Below are positions 11,605 to 24,408 of a stretch of DNA of 64,000 bases, piece by piece (within the stretch, counting starts at the first letter, position 1; each line of letters opens with the position of its first letter). A model generated the notes under the pieces. The model searched no databases. It worked only from the letters and a program-made list of their open reading frames with translations, and was not told the DNA's origin. Source of the DNA: Pristionchus mayeri (taxonomy: Eukaryota; Nematoda; Chromadorea; Rhabditida; Neodiplogasteridae); assembly GCA_036245805.1 (NCBI GenBank), contig BTRK01000001.1, forward strand, positions 36,094,758 to 36,158,757, read 5' to 3'. Both the position numbers and the translations under genes were made by a program.

Positions 11605-12734
11605 TCGCTGCGGCGCACTGCAAGAGTTTGATCTACCTCTCATCACTTTCCACATTTTCTGAGTTGCTAATGCTATGATTATTTACTGAATTTCGATCTT
11701 TTTGCATGAAAATAACGTTCGAGAAGACTGTTTGCTCATAATCGATTCTCTTGTAATGAAGCCCAGATCAACACTCCCCAATTTTTTTAGTTTTTATATG
11801 ATCCCGGTCGCTTAAAAATCGAACAAGGTCTGGCACATCAATTTTTCGAAAACTTGAGGAAAGGGTTCTCGAGGGTGCTGATTATCATGGCCTACTTCAT
11901 TTTGCACCATCTCGATCGGTTGAGCCAGGCTCCACCTACATTTCTATCAATGTAACCGTTTAATATAGTGACTTCAAACTTTGAAAAAGCTAAAACTAGT
12001 TACCCGCGAACATGCTGAAGTTGAAATCTCGTCGTGCGTAATAATTCAAATATATGAAAAAATCTTTGTCGAATATTAGTTTGTTCCGAAAGTTTCTTTC
12101 TTTTATTTTTATCATGTCAATTCTGGTGGCATTCGACTTAAATTATTTTGTGTATGTTATATGTTAGGGCCATGGCGGTGAAATACCACAGTACGTTCAA
12201 ATCGCATCTCGGTCGCATAGCAGGCTAGAAAAAATATCAAAAGTAAGGGTCAAAAGCATCTGAAAAAGCAGAATTTCTGTGTTTGCTGTTGGGTCATTTC
12301 CCTCGAGAACTAGTTGCTTACCGATAGTAATCTGATATGATGTGATATGGCAAGAGTTGATAATAACGATTGCATAAACAAACCAGGCTTTCAACCTTCG
12401 ACATTGACGGGGAATATCAATATATCACAATATCGAGGTTAAAATTTCGGCATAAATATTTTGAAAAATGCTGCTCATGAATACGCAATTGAATTCCCAC
12501 CTAGTTATGGATAACAAGTGAATATGTAAAGTACTTCACAGATAACCATTGCTTTGTTCTCTAGGTTGGCGGAGTGAAGCGCAATAAGTTCAAAATTCTG
12601 CTCGAAAAATCCATGGTAGTGCGGAATACTCCATAGACTATTCGTTAGATTAGGGAACACGTCCTAGATTTAAAGCTTTACGTTTTCTAATAGCCCTATT
12701 TGACGTACTTCACAGTAGTGGGCCATTTGTATTA
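11605..12734. other. Downstream flank of the unknown gene, possible extra exon
   Basis: TTCTCTAG at about 12565 precedes an open stretch reading VGGVKRNKFKILLEKS that ends at a TAG near 12637. It does not phase with any exon found upstream, so it is left as a possible exon only. The rest shows nothing. Confidence 0.25.
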
Positions 12735-14057
12735 GGATGAGTGTCATATTCTGGAGACCGTTACTTCCGAGCACATCGCTGGAATTTCGTCAAATTTGGA
12801 TTTTATACGTAGTTTCTCATGAGGAATCTGAAAATGAAGTTGGTTTTTGCAAAATGATTGAAAATTTTTTCAGTGTGGGCAAAAAACTTCGAAAATCGGT
12901 GTTTTCAACACTTTATCTTTATCGGATCGCCTTCAAATTATGTTTTTCGTTATTTTCATCTAAAAATAGTCCAAAAAAAACTATAATATCATACTTTTTT
13001 AAAAATTGAAATTTCCGACTTTTTTGGACCTGGGCTGGCATTTTTCGGAGAGTGCACCAGAGTCGTTCACACAGGAAGCTGTGATTGTTCACTTACTTTT
13101 CCCTCTCTCTGAAATGTACGCTCTCTCGCCTTTCTCTGACTTTTCTCGCAGATTTTCATCGACCTTTTTCATCGAGCTCGTTGAAAAGTTCGTGAACTTT
13201 TCTTCGAAGTTGTTTTTGATTAAAACGCTCTCCCCTGTCCATATCATTTCTATATTTTCTATAAATTCTCGAACACTCTGCTGATGAAGAGCCCTTGTGG
13301 CGGACGATAAATAAAATATAAAATAAACTAAATTAAGCTCGGTATTATTGAGAAACAGTTTTCACGCACCTCAGAAGTTCGCGAACTTTTTACGCAACTT
13401 TTCTCGCACATTTCTGACAGATTAAACGGGTAGATTATCTCGGCGACAGTTATTAGAATAAATCAATAACTGATAGACAATCGATATTCAAGAGGAGATC
13501 AAAGATCATGGATCAAGATCATGGTCATTGAGGAAATGAAAGTGATGGTCCGAAAAGAAAGGGGCAAACACATGATTAAATAAAACATGTGGAATTTTTA
13601 AGAGACATTCTACGAGAAAACGTACCTTTTGGGAGGGGTCGACGGATGGCTTTTTTGCAACCCCCCTCAATATTTTGCTGGTGAAGTTCCCATACCGAGT
13701 ACTGATATTTGACCCAATGTGAACGACTCTGGTGCACTCTCCGAAAAATGCCAGCCCAGGTCCAAAAAAAGTCGGAAATTTCAATTTTTTAAAAAGTATG
13801 ATATTATAGTTTTTTTTGGACTATTTTTAGATGAAAATAACGAAAAACATAATTTGAAGGCGATCCGATAAAGATAAATTGTTGAAAACACCGATTTTCG
13901 AAGTTTTTTGCCCACACTGAAAAAATTTTCAATCATTTTGCAAAAACCAACTTCATTTTCAGATTCCTCATGAGAAACTACGTATAAAATCCAAATTTGA
14001 CGAAATTCCAGCGATGTGCTCGGAAGTAACGGTCTCCAGAATATGACACTCATAGGG
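12735..14057. mobile_element. Fold-back element with about 340-bp terminal inverted repeats
   Basis: The left arm (12735-13073, beginning ATGAGTGTCATATTCTGG) and right arm (13719-14057, ending CCAGAATATGACACTCAT) are nearly identical inverted copies around about 645 bp of unrelated sequence. No transposase motif is visible inside. The spacer has a LINE-like tail at 13283-13325 (CCCTTGTGGCGGACGATAAA followed by AAATAAA repeats), similar to 49300-49345. Short ORFs on the arms are mirror images and are not genes. Confidence 0.75.
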
Positions 14058-15288
14058 ATAGTGCTTTTAGAAAAATTCTCACAATTTGTGCAAATGATGC
14101 CCAATATGATATTTTAAGCCTTGAAACATGTTTTCATAACCACCCAAAGAATTTGAGATCATGAATTAGCAATTTGAAGCCTTCAAATTGAAAATTGCAT
14201 TTTTGGGAACGAACAATTTTACGAGTTTCGCAATATTCGATATATTTTCGCTCAAAGTGGGCTCGATAAGACCAGTAATGTCTCACTTCACTACATGTTT
14301 ACTAAATATCATCTCTTAAATGGTCTGTATGTATTTGGCGTTTAATAGTGATTGAAAAACTGGAGAAAGTGCACGATTTTTCAAAATTTTCGAAATTTTG
14401 AGAGTTTGGAACGCTGGAAAGCATTAAAGATATTTCAAAATATTCATCTCGAAAATAAGCAGTTCGTGATAAAGCAGTTTGAGTTTTTTTCTTACAGTAC
14501 ACCTCTCAGTTTTTGAACATGAACTTCGGCGTCTGTGACTTGTACCGTTGTTCCTCTTCGATTTTTTATGCTATTTCGCCCGAATCCTTGCTTGATTGAT
14601 GGAGGTGACCTTGTCCGACACGCGTGGGGCGGTTTCGACAATATTTTTGCCATATTTGGTCGTGATTTTCATCGAATTTACCAGTTGCGCTCATATTTCA
14701 TGCTTGTGCCAACCTTTTGAATATTTACAGGCCTCATTTATGGTTAAGACGTCTTTTTCTCTACGTTGGATTTAAGGAGGAATATATAAGGAGAAAACTG
14801 AGTATTATAATCCACCTTTTTTAAACGGGAACATTGGCTTTACGTTGTTTCGAAGTGCAATCTCGCCATCTTTACCAAATGTTATGTTGTTTGCAATAAT
14901 TCGCACTCTTGCAGGTTTATTTTATATCAAGGACTATATTATCGATTGTTATTTAATGGAGGATTGATTCTATCAGTAAAGTGAGTGTTTAAATACATTA
15001 TTTTGAAAACGGGAACATGGGAAATATAGTTTGTTGAGTCTAGCTTTGTTTTAGCTCGATATTTACCTAATTTAAAACGAAATACTGACTCATTAGGCTA
15101 CACAAGAAGTAATATTTATATAAAGTAGTCTTTATTAGTTATTATTACTTCATTAGCATCGGGATTGGTGGGGGCGGACAAAAGCAAAACGACCAAAAGC
15201 TTAACTCGATGCCATTCGCTGGGGGGAGGGAGTAACACCTCCTCCTTGGGGTTGTATAACTATAACCGGCATGCACTCTCTCGATATT
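14058..15288. other. AT-rich flank left of the large palindrome
   Basis: No exon or repeat boundary could be supported here. Confidence 0.4.
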
Positions 15289-17299
15289 CTTACTTGGTGT
15301 ATACAACTTGGCTCGCCATCTATATTTTGCTAGCTTCATCGAGTTGGGCGTTTGGTCGTTGTTGCTGTGATCGTTATTGGAATGCGTGTTTTAGATGTTG
15401 TTTTGCTTACTTTTTAACCGATACATCGATATTTAGTGTTAATATTTAGTGGGCACGTTCTCTTGAAGATGCTAAGTAATGCTGGTACTTTCAGAAAGCG
15501 AATTTTGAACGGAGATTTAAATTAATCGAGGAATTCTTTGGATAAGCAAGTTTTCTTTCTTTTTTGCTTCATTCTTCGCTGATATAAAGGTACGCGGCAT
15601 TCATTTAATTAAAATTGTGTGGTAGTATGAAGACTCAGTATGTATCCATTGTGTATGTTTATGATTGATATTTTTTGGAGCTAACGAAGCATTTTCTCCC
15701 CTGGGGTAGAGAGCGCGCCGCGCGTACCGACGACGGTCTTTTTACTCTACTGATTCTCGCTTTTGCTTTGGTCTCTCGTCTAGTTTGTGATAAGCTGGAC
15801 AGAATACCGTACCGCATCCTGGATGCAGTACTCCATGGGGGTAGTCGATTATCATTAGTAGAATTTCAATATTCCTTCGCGCGCGCGGGAGCGTAGGTTT
15901 TTAAAAGCTACCGTAATTCCACCTGGGTTACGGCAGCTTTAAAGACACGCGCTCCCGCGCGCGCGAAGGAATATCGAAATTCGTCTAGTGCAAATCGATT
16001 TATTTTATCGATTAGTGCATCCAGGATGTGGTACGGTAGGCTATCGAGACTAAACTAGACTAGACTAGAGACTAGACTAGAGAGCGATCCGCGCGTATCT
16101 ACGATGATCTTATTTTTGCTCTGATGTTTCTCGCTTTTACCATGGTCTCACGTATTTCTCTGCTTATCTCGCTGTCATGTGTGCGCATAGTCCTCTCTCG
16201 TCAGTTGCTAATTATCGGGATGTAAAAAAGGCGATTACAAACTGGCCTGTGCTTGAGTGCTAATTGCAAGTCGTATCCTAAATTTCCCTTATTTGTTATA
16301 TTTTCCTAAAAATAGGGTTCCACAATATATTTAATGACTAGTGATTTATTGAATGGGCTAGCATGCCCTGATTTATTACTAAGCTTAGATTTTTCTTGAC
16401 ATTTCAAATTAATTGCTTGAATGTATTTTTACCGCGGTGTTCTCCCCATTCTATTTGGAGTTTTTGTAATCCAGTGGCGCGCTGTCTTTATCAAGACTAT
16501 ATTTTGCTAAGGAACACTCAAATTGGTGTTGTATGTTTAGAATAGTCTAGGCATGCAAAATCAGTGAAAGCAATATTCTATTCCCTGAATATCGGGCACC
16601 TCCCGGGTCATGATCAAAATCGATAGTAGGTCATGGGTAGATCAAGACTAAGTACCATAACCAATCGATAGTACAGTATCAACTGATACCGTATACGGCT
16701 ACCGTAACCCCCCAGAATATCGCGAACTGACTTTATTTTTAAAAAAAGTCCTGAAACCGTGTACAATCGATTCTACAGTACTTAAGTAATTACCGTAACC
16801 CAGTTCCTTGGGTCTGATCCAGTTCGTTGGGTCAAAGATTTTTCTAAAAATCATTAATCATTTTCCAAAAAAAGTGGCTAACGCATTAGACCGGCAAACA
16901 CATGGTTGGGGTTTCGATTCCCGACATCGTCTAAGCTTGGACATGTCTGGCAAAATACCGTATGCTTGTGGTAGGCTACCGTATACAGTGGCGCAGGGTC
17001 GACGTAGGGTCATATTCATGATTTAGCTTTCCCAGCTAGTTTTAATGTATGTTTGAACATTAAAAAAATATTTTGGTAGCATTTTAAACGGTATATTTTC
17101 CACGATATTTCATTAGCACTCTAGTTATCAATTATAACTATGGTTCGATGTAACAAAGATATTAAAGACGAATCAGTTGTCAAACTGCTTTTGCTTTTTA
17201 AAAAAAAATAATTGCAGCATTTTATTCGTTTTTAGGTGATCATTACACAGTTGTTTTTTATATGTTCTTGTACTTGATTTTATGTGTATAACCTTTCAG

Positions 17300-18978
17300 A
17301 TGGATTGTGGAGAAGCGAACTGCTCAAAACGCGGACTCTTCGATTACGGTAAGAGTGTATGATGTCTAATGCTAATGTAATGCATGTCTGCATTAGACGA
17401 AACGCCAAATGTGCCCTTGGATGGTCGTGATTCTGAAGACGAACATCGTTTCGAACAACCAGCTGATTGGATGGAAATCTCTGATGGGAGCAACGGAGAA
17501 GTGGACAAGTTAGTTTACCTGTTCTATGTGAAATACGTTTAGAGATGATTTTAAAGATAACACTTTAGCAACAGCCAATCTGATGCGGGTGGAAGCGAGT
17601 CTAGTTATGACGAGGGAAGTGATCTGGTAGATGACGAGGAATCCACAGGAGGAGCACGATGTTTGTGTGATATTCTTTGTTTAGTACACTTGATCTCTTC
17701 ATTACAGTAATCGGCGTGGACAAGATTCTCACTGCAACGGGATATGCTTTAGCGCACAACATCAATAAGGAAGCGTTCATTGACATGCAGCGCTTCAGTT
17801 CTGATCCTATTCAGCACTCTGAGGTATGCTTGTTCTGATTAGTTCTCATTAGTTTAAAGTCTCTAAGGTTTCGCGTATACTAAAGTCGTCTGATTCCGAA
17901 TGCGTAAAGTCTATTGTGTGCTTTGAATGCAACAAAGTGCTGAAAAGCAGCCGCGAAAGTTGCTGCTCGTGAGTCATTGTAACAATATATTTGTTTGGTA
18001 CATATTTTCAATTTAGGTCTCAATCACTCGTTGCCTTTTCTCAAGTCTCAGTTCGCGAAGTCTACAGCAAGATTGTAAGACGGAACATTCGTGAGATATA
18101 CTCTACTCACGAACACTACCACAATGGGTTTGGCTTCACAATCGACATTTCGCCTATATGGATGATGCACTATTGTGACCGTTATAGGCATATAACTCCT
18201 TCAAGTGGTCTAACCAGGACTCAACGTTATGCTCAAGTTACGGAGAACCGTGATGAGTTCATTGCTGGTGCAATTCGAACACCACTCTTGGTAAACACTG
18301 ATGGATTCACTAAGAGTGGATGCAGGTACTTTTCAGCTATCTTTCATTGTATGCGGGTATAGGGTGATCGTAATTAACATTGGTAAGAAAAAAATATTTG
18401 TTTAGGGACGAAGTCTGGCCCGTGTTTTTCTCCTTCGTTGATTTGCCCGATCGAGTCAGATGGAGAGCATCATCTTATGGCTTACCGAGATGTGCGACAT
18501 TGCTCTCAAGTGGATTCAGCAGACACGTTGCTGACACCCTTTTCCACGGTATATCTTTAATCTTTGATTTTTTTAGTGTAATTTTACTCAATGCTAGGCC
18601 TGCACAACGAATTCTTGGATCTGTGCAAGAATCCAGTTCGAGTCAGTTTCAACGGACAAGAACTGCACATCACTCCCTCGATCTACTCGTTCATTTCCGA
18701 TGTGGCTGTTAGTGCTGCATGTTTATTGTGATTTTGAAAGGAAGATGATTTTAGGCTTCAGTGAAGGTTTTCGATCTTGATCACTGGGCCCAGACCGATT
18801 CAGCCGGATGCACAATGTGCGATGCTCGAGCAACACGATGCGGAATGCGCAATATCTGGGAACTTCGTACAGGCACTCCGCGTTCTTTGACTGACCAAGG
18901 TAGATTGCGTATGCACTCCTATTATGTTACTGGTTCTCTGTCAGGGACTGGCGAGGCGGCCAAGCTTGCTCCACTGTC
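17300..18978 (+). CDS. tnp2-like (CACTA-type) transposase gene, left-arm copy, 3' truncated
   Basis: The ATG at 17300 follows the acceptor CCTTTCAG directly. Phased exons: 17300-17348, 17397-17508, 17569-17660, 17708-17823, 17868-17968, 18017-18325, 18406-18548, 18598-18707, then from about 18756, and a last piece ending at the spacer. The N-terminus is acidic. A small Cys cluster (CFECNKVL...SCC) follows. Then come DEVWPVFFSFVDLPDRVRW and, further on, GCTMCDARATRC with RTGTPRSLTDQG and AKLAPL. Known: W-P, LP and R spacing followed by a C-x2-C and an RT...SPL block is typical of tnp2/Transposase_21 proteins of CACTA elements. Assignment to that family is inference. The catalytic C-terminal half is absent because the arm ends at the spacer. 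Confidence 0.5.
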
Positions 18979-19227
18979 ACTCGTGCGTGCAGAATTTCTG
19001 CATAATGACGCACTTGGATTTGTGAAGTGCATCGTGCGAAGTTGGTGGACTATTGGCATAATTTTGCAATGACCACCTCAGGAATTTTCGGCGCACCAGA
19101 CAGAAGCGCATTCTCAACGTTGCCTTTGCGACGAGGCTCACCTCGCCTGTGCTCGGCAGGTGTATCCAGCGCACGAATGCCGACGTCGAGGTACTTATGC
19201 CGATAAATCTTGCTTTTAAATCGATTC
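18979..19227. other. Asymmetric centre of the palindrome
   Basis: About 250 bp not repeated in the arms. On the minus strand it continues the right-arm transposase reading (NRFKSKIYRHKYLDVGI, then RRGEPRRKG). On the plus strand the left-arm copy runs into unrelated sequence. The right copy is therefore the longer one. Confidence 0.6.
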
Positions 19228-20903
19228 AGTGGAGCAAGCTTGGCCGCCTCGCCAGTCCCTGACAGAGAACCAGTAAAATAATAGGAGTGCATACGCAATC
19301 TACCTTGGTCAGTCAAAGAACGCGGAGTGCCTGTACGAAGTTCCCAGATATTGCGCATTCCGCATCGTGTTGCTCGAGCATCGCACATTGTGCATCCGGC
19401 TGAATCGGTCTGGGCCCAGTGATCAAGATCGAAAACCTTCACTGAAGCCTAAAATCATCTTCCTTTCAAAATCACAATAAACATGCAGCACTAACAGCCA
19501 CATCGGAAATGAACGAGTAGATCGAGGGAGTGATGTGCAGTTCTTGTCCGTTGAAACTGACTCGAACTGGATTCTTGCACAGATCCAAGAATTCGTTGTG
19601 CAGGCCTAGCATTGAGTAAAATTACACTAAAAAAATCAAAGATTAAAGATATACCGTGGAAAAGGGTGTCAGCAACGTGTCTGCTGAATCCACTTGAGAG
19701 CAATGTCGCACATCTCGGTAAGCCATAAGATGATGCTCTCCATCTGACTCGATCGGGCAAATCAACGAAGGAGAAAAACACGGGCCAGACTTCGTCCCTA
19801 AACAAATATTTTTTTCTTACCAATGTTAATTACGATCACCCTATACCCGCATACAATGAAAGATAGCTGAAAAGTACCTGCATCCACTCTTAGTGAATCC
19901 ATCAGTGTTTACCAAGAGTGGTGTTCGAATTGCACCAGCAATGAACTCATCACGGTTCTCCGTAACTTGAGCATAACGTTGAGTCCTGGTTAGACCACTT
20001 GAAGGAGTTATATGCCTATAACGGTCACAATAGTGCATCATCCATATAGGCGAAATGTCGATTGTGAAGCCAAACCCATTGTGGTAGTGTTCGTGAGTAG
20101 AGTATATCTCACGAATGTTCCGTCTTACAATCTTGCTGTAGACTTCGCGAACTGAGACTTGAGAAAAGGCAACGAGTGATTGAGACCTAAATTGAAAATA
20201 TGTACCAAACAAATATATTGTTACAATGACTCACGAGCAGCAACTTTCGCGGCTGCTTTTCAGCACTTTGTTGCATTCAAAGCACACAATAGACTTTACG
20301 CATTCGGAATCAGACGACTTTAGTATACGCGAAACCTTAGAGACTTTAAACTAATGAGAACTAATCAGAACAAGCATACCTCAGAGTGCTGAATAGGATC
20401 AGAACTGAAGCGCTGCATGTCAATGAACGCTTCCTTATTGATGTTGTGCGCTAAAGCATATCCCGTTGCAGTGAGAATCTTGTCCACGCCGATTACTGTA
20501 ATGAAGAGATCAAGTGTACTAAACAAAGAATATCACACAAACATCGTGCTCCTCCTGTGGATTCCTCGTCATCTACCAGATCACTTCCCTCGTCATAACT
20601 AGACTCGCTTCCACCCGCATCAGATTGGCTGTTGCTAAAGTGTTATCTTTAAAATCATCTCTAAACGTATTTCACATAGAACAGGTAAACTAACTTGTCC
20701 ACTTCTCCGTTGCTCCCATCAGAGATTTCCATCCAATCAGCTGGTTGTTCGAAACGATGTTCGTCTTCAGAATCACGACCATCCAAGGGCACATTTGGCG
20801 TTTCGTCTAATGCAGACATGCATTACATTAGCATTAGACATCATACACTCTTACCGTAATCGAAGAGTCCGCGTTTTGAGCAGTTCGCTTCTCCACATTC
20901 CAT
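19058..20903 (-). CDS. tnp2-like transposase gene, right-arm copy, slightly longer
   Basis: An inverted copy of the gene at 17300-18978 with the same exon pattern. Its ATG is at 20903-20901, and the second residue is Glu instead of Asp. It keeps the Cys cluster, the VWPVFFSFVDLPDRVRW segment and the GCTMCDARATRC segment, then reads on through the palindrome centre (GIRALDTPAEHRRGEPRR). No stop, frameshift or lost splice site was seen in the parts compared, so the two arms have diverged very little. It lacks the rest of a full transposase. Confidence 0.5.
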
Positions 20904-22913
20904 CTGAAAGGTTATACACATAAAATCAAGTACAAGAACATATAAAAAACAACTGTGTAATGATCACCTAAAAACGAATAAAATGCTGCAATTATTTTTT
21001 TTAAAAAGCAAAAGCAGTTTGACAACTGATTCGTCTTTAATATCTTTGTTACATCGAACCATAGTTATAATTGATAACTAGAGTGCTAATGAAATATCGT
21101 GGAAAATATACCGTTTAAAATGCTACCAAAATATTTTTTTAATGTTCAAACATACATTAAAACTAGCTGGGAAAGCTAAATCATGAATATGACCCTACGT
21201 CGACCCTGCGCCACTGTATACGGTAGCCTACCACAAGCATACGGTATTTTGCCAGACATGTCCAAGCTTAGACGATGTCGGGAATCGAAACCCCAACCAT
21301 GTGTTTGCCGGTCTAATGCGTTAGCCACTTTTTTTGGAAAATGATTAATGATTTTTAGAAAAATCTTTGACCCAACGAACTGGATCAGACCCAAGGAACT
21401 GGGTTACGGTAATTACTTAAGTACTGTAGAATCGATTGTACACGGTTTCAGGACTTTTTTTTTTAATAAAGTCAGTTCGCGATATTTTGGGGGGTTACGG
21501 TAGCCGTATACGGTATCAGTTGATACTGTACTATCGATTGGTTATGGTACTTAGTCTTGATCTACCCATGACCTACTATCGATTTTGATCATGACCCGGG
21601 AGGTGCCCGATATTCAGGGAATAGAATATTGCTTTCACTGATTTTGCATGCCTAGACTATTCTAAACATACAACACCAATTTGAGTGTTCCTTAGCAAAA
21701 TATAGTCTTGATAAAGACAGCGCGCCACTGGATTACAAAAACTCCAAATAGAATGGGGAGAACACCGCGGTAAAAATACATTCAAGCAATTAATTTGAAA
21801 TGTCAAGAAAAATCTAAGCTTAGTAATAAATCAGGGCATGCTAGCCCATTCAATAAATCACTAGTCATTAAATATATTGTGGAACCCTATTTTTAGGAAA
21901 ATATAACAAATAAGGGAAATTTAGGATACGACTTGCAATTAGCACTCAAGCACAGGCCAGTTTGTAATCGCCTTTTTTACATCCCGATAATTAGCAACTG
22001 ACGAGAGAGGACTATGCGCACACATGACAGCGAGATAAGCAGAGAAATACGTGAGACCATGGTAAAAGCGAGAAACATCAGAGCAAAAATAAGATCATCG
22101 TAGATACGCGCGGATCGCTCTCTAGTCTAGTCTCTAGTCTAGTCTAGTTTAGTCTCGATAGCCTACCGTACCACATCCTGGATGCACTAATCGATAAAAT
22201 AAATCGATTTGCACTAGACGAATTTCGATATTCCTTCGCGCGCGCGGGAGCGCGTGTCTTTAAAGCTGCCGTAACCCAGGTGGAATTACGGTAGCTTTTA
22301 AAAACCTACGCTCCCGCGCGCGCGAAGGAATATTGAAATTCTACTAATGATAATCGACTACCCCCATGGAGTACTGCATCCAGGATGCGGTACGGTATTC
22401 TGTCCAGCTTATCACAAACTAGACGAGAGACCAAAGCAAAAGCGAGAATCAGTAGAGTAAAAAGACCGTCGTCGGTACGCGCGGCGCGCTCTCTACCCCA
22501 GGGGAGAAAATGCTTCGTTAGCTCCAAAAAATATCAATCATAAACATACACAATGGATACATACTGAGTCTTCATACTACCACACAATTTTAATTAAATG
22601 AATGCCGCGTACCTTTATATCAGCGAAGAATGAAGCAAAAAAGAAAGAAAACTTGCTTATCCAAAGAATTCCTCGATTAATTTAAATCTCCGTTCAAAAT
22701 TCGCTTTCTGAAAGTACCAGCATTACTTAGCATCTTCAAGAGAACGTGCCCACTAAATATTAACACTAAATATCGATGTATCGGTTAAAAAGTAAGCAAA
22801 ACAACATCTAAAACACGCATTCCAATAACGATCACAGCAACAACGACCAAACGCCCAACTCGATGAAGCTAGCAAAATATAGATGGCGAGCCAAGTTGTA
22901 TACACCAAGTAAG

Positions 22914-23400
22914 ATGAATATTTTGAAATATCTTTAATGCTACATTTTGCAATATTCACTTAAATATAAACACTCTTGTGTCATAGATAAGCAAGACTTT
23001 AATTGCTAGCCTTCTAAAAGTTTAATAATAATTAAATTATCATGAATGTAAGAACTACCGTACTCAGGCAACTCAACCTGCGGTAATTCCGCGTCAGAAA
23101 CAAGGGAGCGCTTATTACATTCCAGCAATTGAATGACAAGCGAGCCTGTGCGATTCATTCAAACCAATAACAGTGTCCGATCCAAAACACACAAATTAAC
23201 ACAATGTTCTTAAATCGAAGTTCTTGGGCCAGTCTTTTTGCCACGCCAAAATGGTGATTTAAACCCTGAGCCTTGATGGTACCAGCACAGTGACCATCCG
23301 ATACCAATGGCCTATCTGCGTGGTACAAACTGATACAGCTGTAAAGTCACATTTATATTACGTATTCTGGTACAACATGACGCAGGTTTAGTACCTCACT
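22914..23400. other. AT-rich flank right of the palindrome
   Basis: No exon was supported. Confidence 0.4.
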
Positions 23401-23407
23401 GGTATCT

Positions 23408-23900
23408 ATCGTGGCACCACGATGGTACCATCCTGGTACAAGTGTTGTACCCATGGTGCCACGATGGTTCCAACATGGTGCCACGATGGTTCCAACATGG
23501 TACCACGATGGTACCAGCATGGCACAAGTGTGGTACCCATGGTATCACGATGGGTACCACGATGGTAGCAACATGGTACCACGATGGTACCATCCTGGTA
23601 CAAGTGTTGTACCCATGGTGCCGCGATGGTACCAACATGGTACAAGTGTGGTACCCATGGTGCCGCGATGGTACCAACATGGTACCACGATGGAACCATC
23701 GCGGCACCATGGGTACCACACTTGTACCATGTTGGAACCATCGTGGCACCATGGGTACAACACTTGTGCCATGCTGGTACCATCGTGGTACCACGGTGTT
23801 TCCACACTAGCACCTCGCGGGTTTCACAGTTACCCCACACTTGTGGGTACCACGCTGGCCACAGGTTGGTACCAATATAGCGCAATGCTTGAACCAACCC
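23408..23900. repeat. 11-bp GGTACC satellite that inverts at about 23694
   Basis: Monomers such as GGTACCACGAT, GGTACCAACAT and GGTACAAGTGT follow one another with occasional 9-bp units. At the axis CGATGGAACCATCG (centre about 23694) the array switches strand and continues as ATCGTGGCACC and ATGTTGGAACC units. Because 11 is not a multiple of 3, long open frames with an 11-residue period exist in several frames on both strands. These are not genes. Confidence 0.85.
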
Positions 23901-23984
23901 GGAACCAGCGTGATACCGACTAGTACCCGTCTCAAAATGCATTACATGGGCTATTCCATTGCCCCCGACCACAACAGACTACTA

Positions 23985-24072
23985 GTCCGACTGCCGGCTA
24001 CGTCGCCGGCTACAGCGGCTACAGGTCGGCTACAGGCGACGTAGCCGGTAACAAAAGCTACGTGGCCGGCTA
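23985..24072. repeat. GC-rich GCCGGCTAC repeats with inverted copy
   Basis: GCCGGCTACGTCGCCGGCTA is followed by an inverted GGCGACGTAGCCGG and another GTGGCCGGCTAC. Confidence 0.55.
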
Positions 24073-24214
24073 CTCGCGATTCACGAGAAGGCGAGTGAAT
24101 CCATCAGTTGACGATTGTCGATTCGGATTACCGATTAAGATTATCGCTTAGGGAAGACTCGGCAAGAAATTACTCTTCTCATCCGGCTAAGAACATGAAA
24201 ATGCGCTCTCTTCT

Positions 24215-24400
24215 ACGATATTTGGCTCTCCCCCTTGTAATTTTTCATCCACCTCCCCACGGCAGAGGAGATGTGAGCCCGCGAAAATCAGGGATTAGCA
24301 TACTTGTTAATATGTATAAATGAGTGGGGTAGAGGAGGGAGAGAGGGCGGATTGGGAGCCAAGTTTCGAAGAAGTGAAAGCAAGAAAGTAGTCAATTCGT
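24215..24400 (+). repeat. Dispersed G-rich repeat (AAATGAGTGGGGTAGAGGAGG family)
   Basis: It has a C-rich left part, CGAAAATCAGGGA, ATAAATGAGTGGGGTAGAGG and CGAAGAAGTG in this order. The same order is seen at 36745-36880, 45405-45555, 51575-51750 and 53630-53805, and inverted at 33620-33775. Confidence 0.5.
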
Positions 24401-24408
24401 GCCGCGGG

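Larger units (their letters stand above)
15289..22913. mobile_element. 7.6-kb near-perfect palindrome carrying two convergent transposase gene copies
   Basis: The left arm (15289 to about 18978) and right arm (about 19228-22913) are inverted copies of about 3.69 kb that differ at only a handful of sites seen by eye, for example one residue near the start codon and homopolymer lengths near 16735 and 21455. They are separated by an asymmetric spacer of about 250 bp. Outside the arms the flanks are unrelated. Each arm contains a smaller GC-rich palindrome (15868-15990 and 22213-22335, with GCGCGCGCGGGAGCG) and a tRNA-like segment, and each carries a multi-exon gene reading towards the centre. 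This looks like a transposon inverted onto itself or an element with giant inverted termini. No clear target duplication was found. Confidence 0.8.

Noticed and set aside
12160..12640. Extra exons of the unknown gene at 11.1-11.6 kb
   Set aside because: The candidate splice joins give stops in every phase tested, and the gene already ends at TAG 11602-11604.
12737..14104. Mirror-image ORFs of about 90-107 codons
   Set aside because: They come from the inverted arms of the fold-back element and match no protein motif.
15289..22913. Palindrome as a sequencing artefact from a missed adapter
   Set aside because: Such artefacts have no spacer and perfect arms. Here the centre is an asymmetric 250 bp, several arm differences exist, and unrelated sequence flanks both sides. 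Reads would still be decisive.
23396..23972. Long overlapping open frames on both strands
   Set aside because: They are a by-product of the 11-bp satellite, giving an 11-residue period in every frame, with no splice sites or conserved domain.
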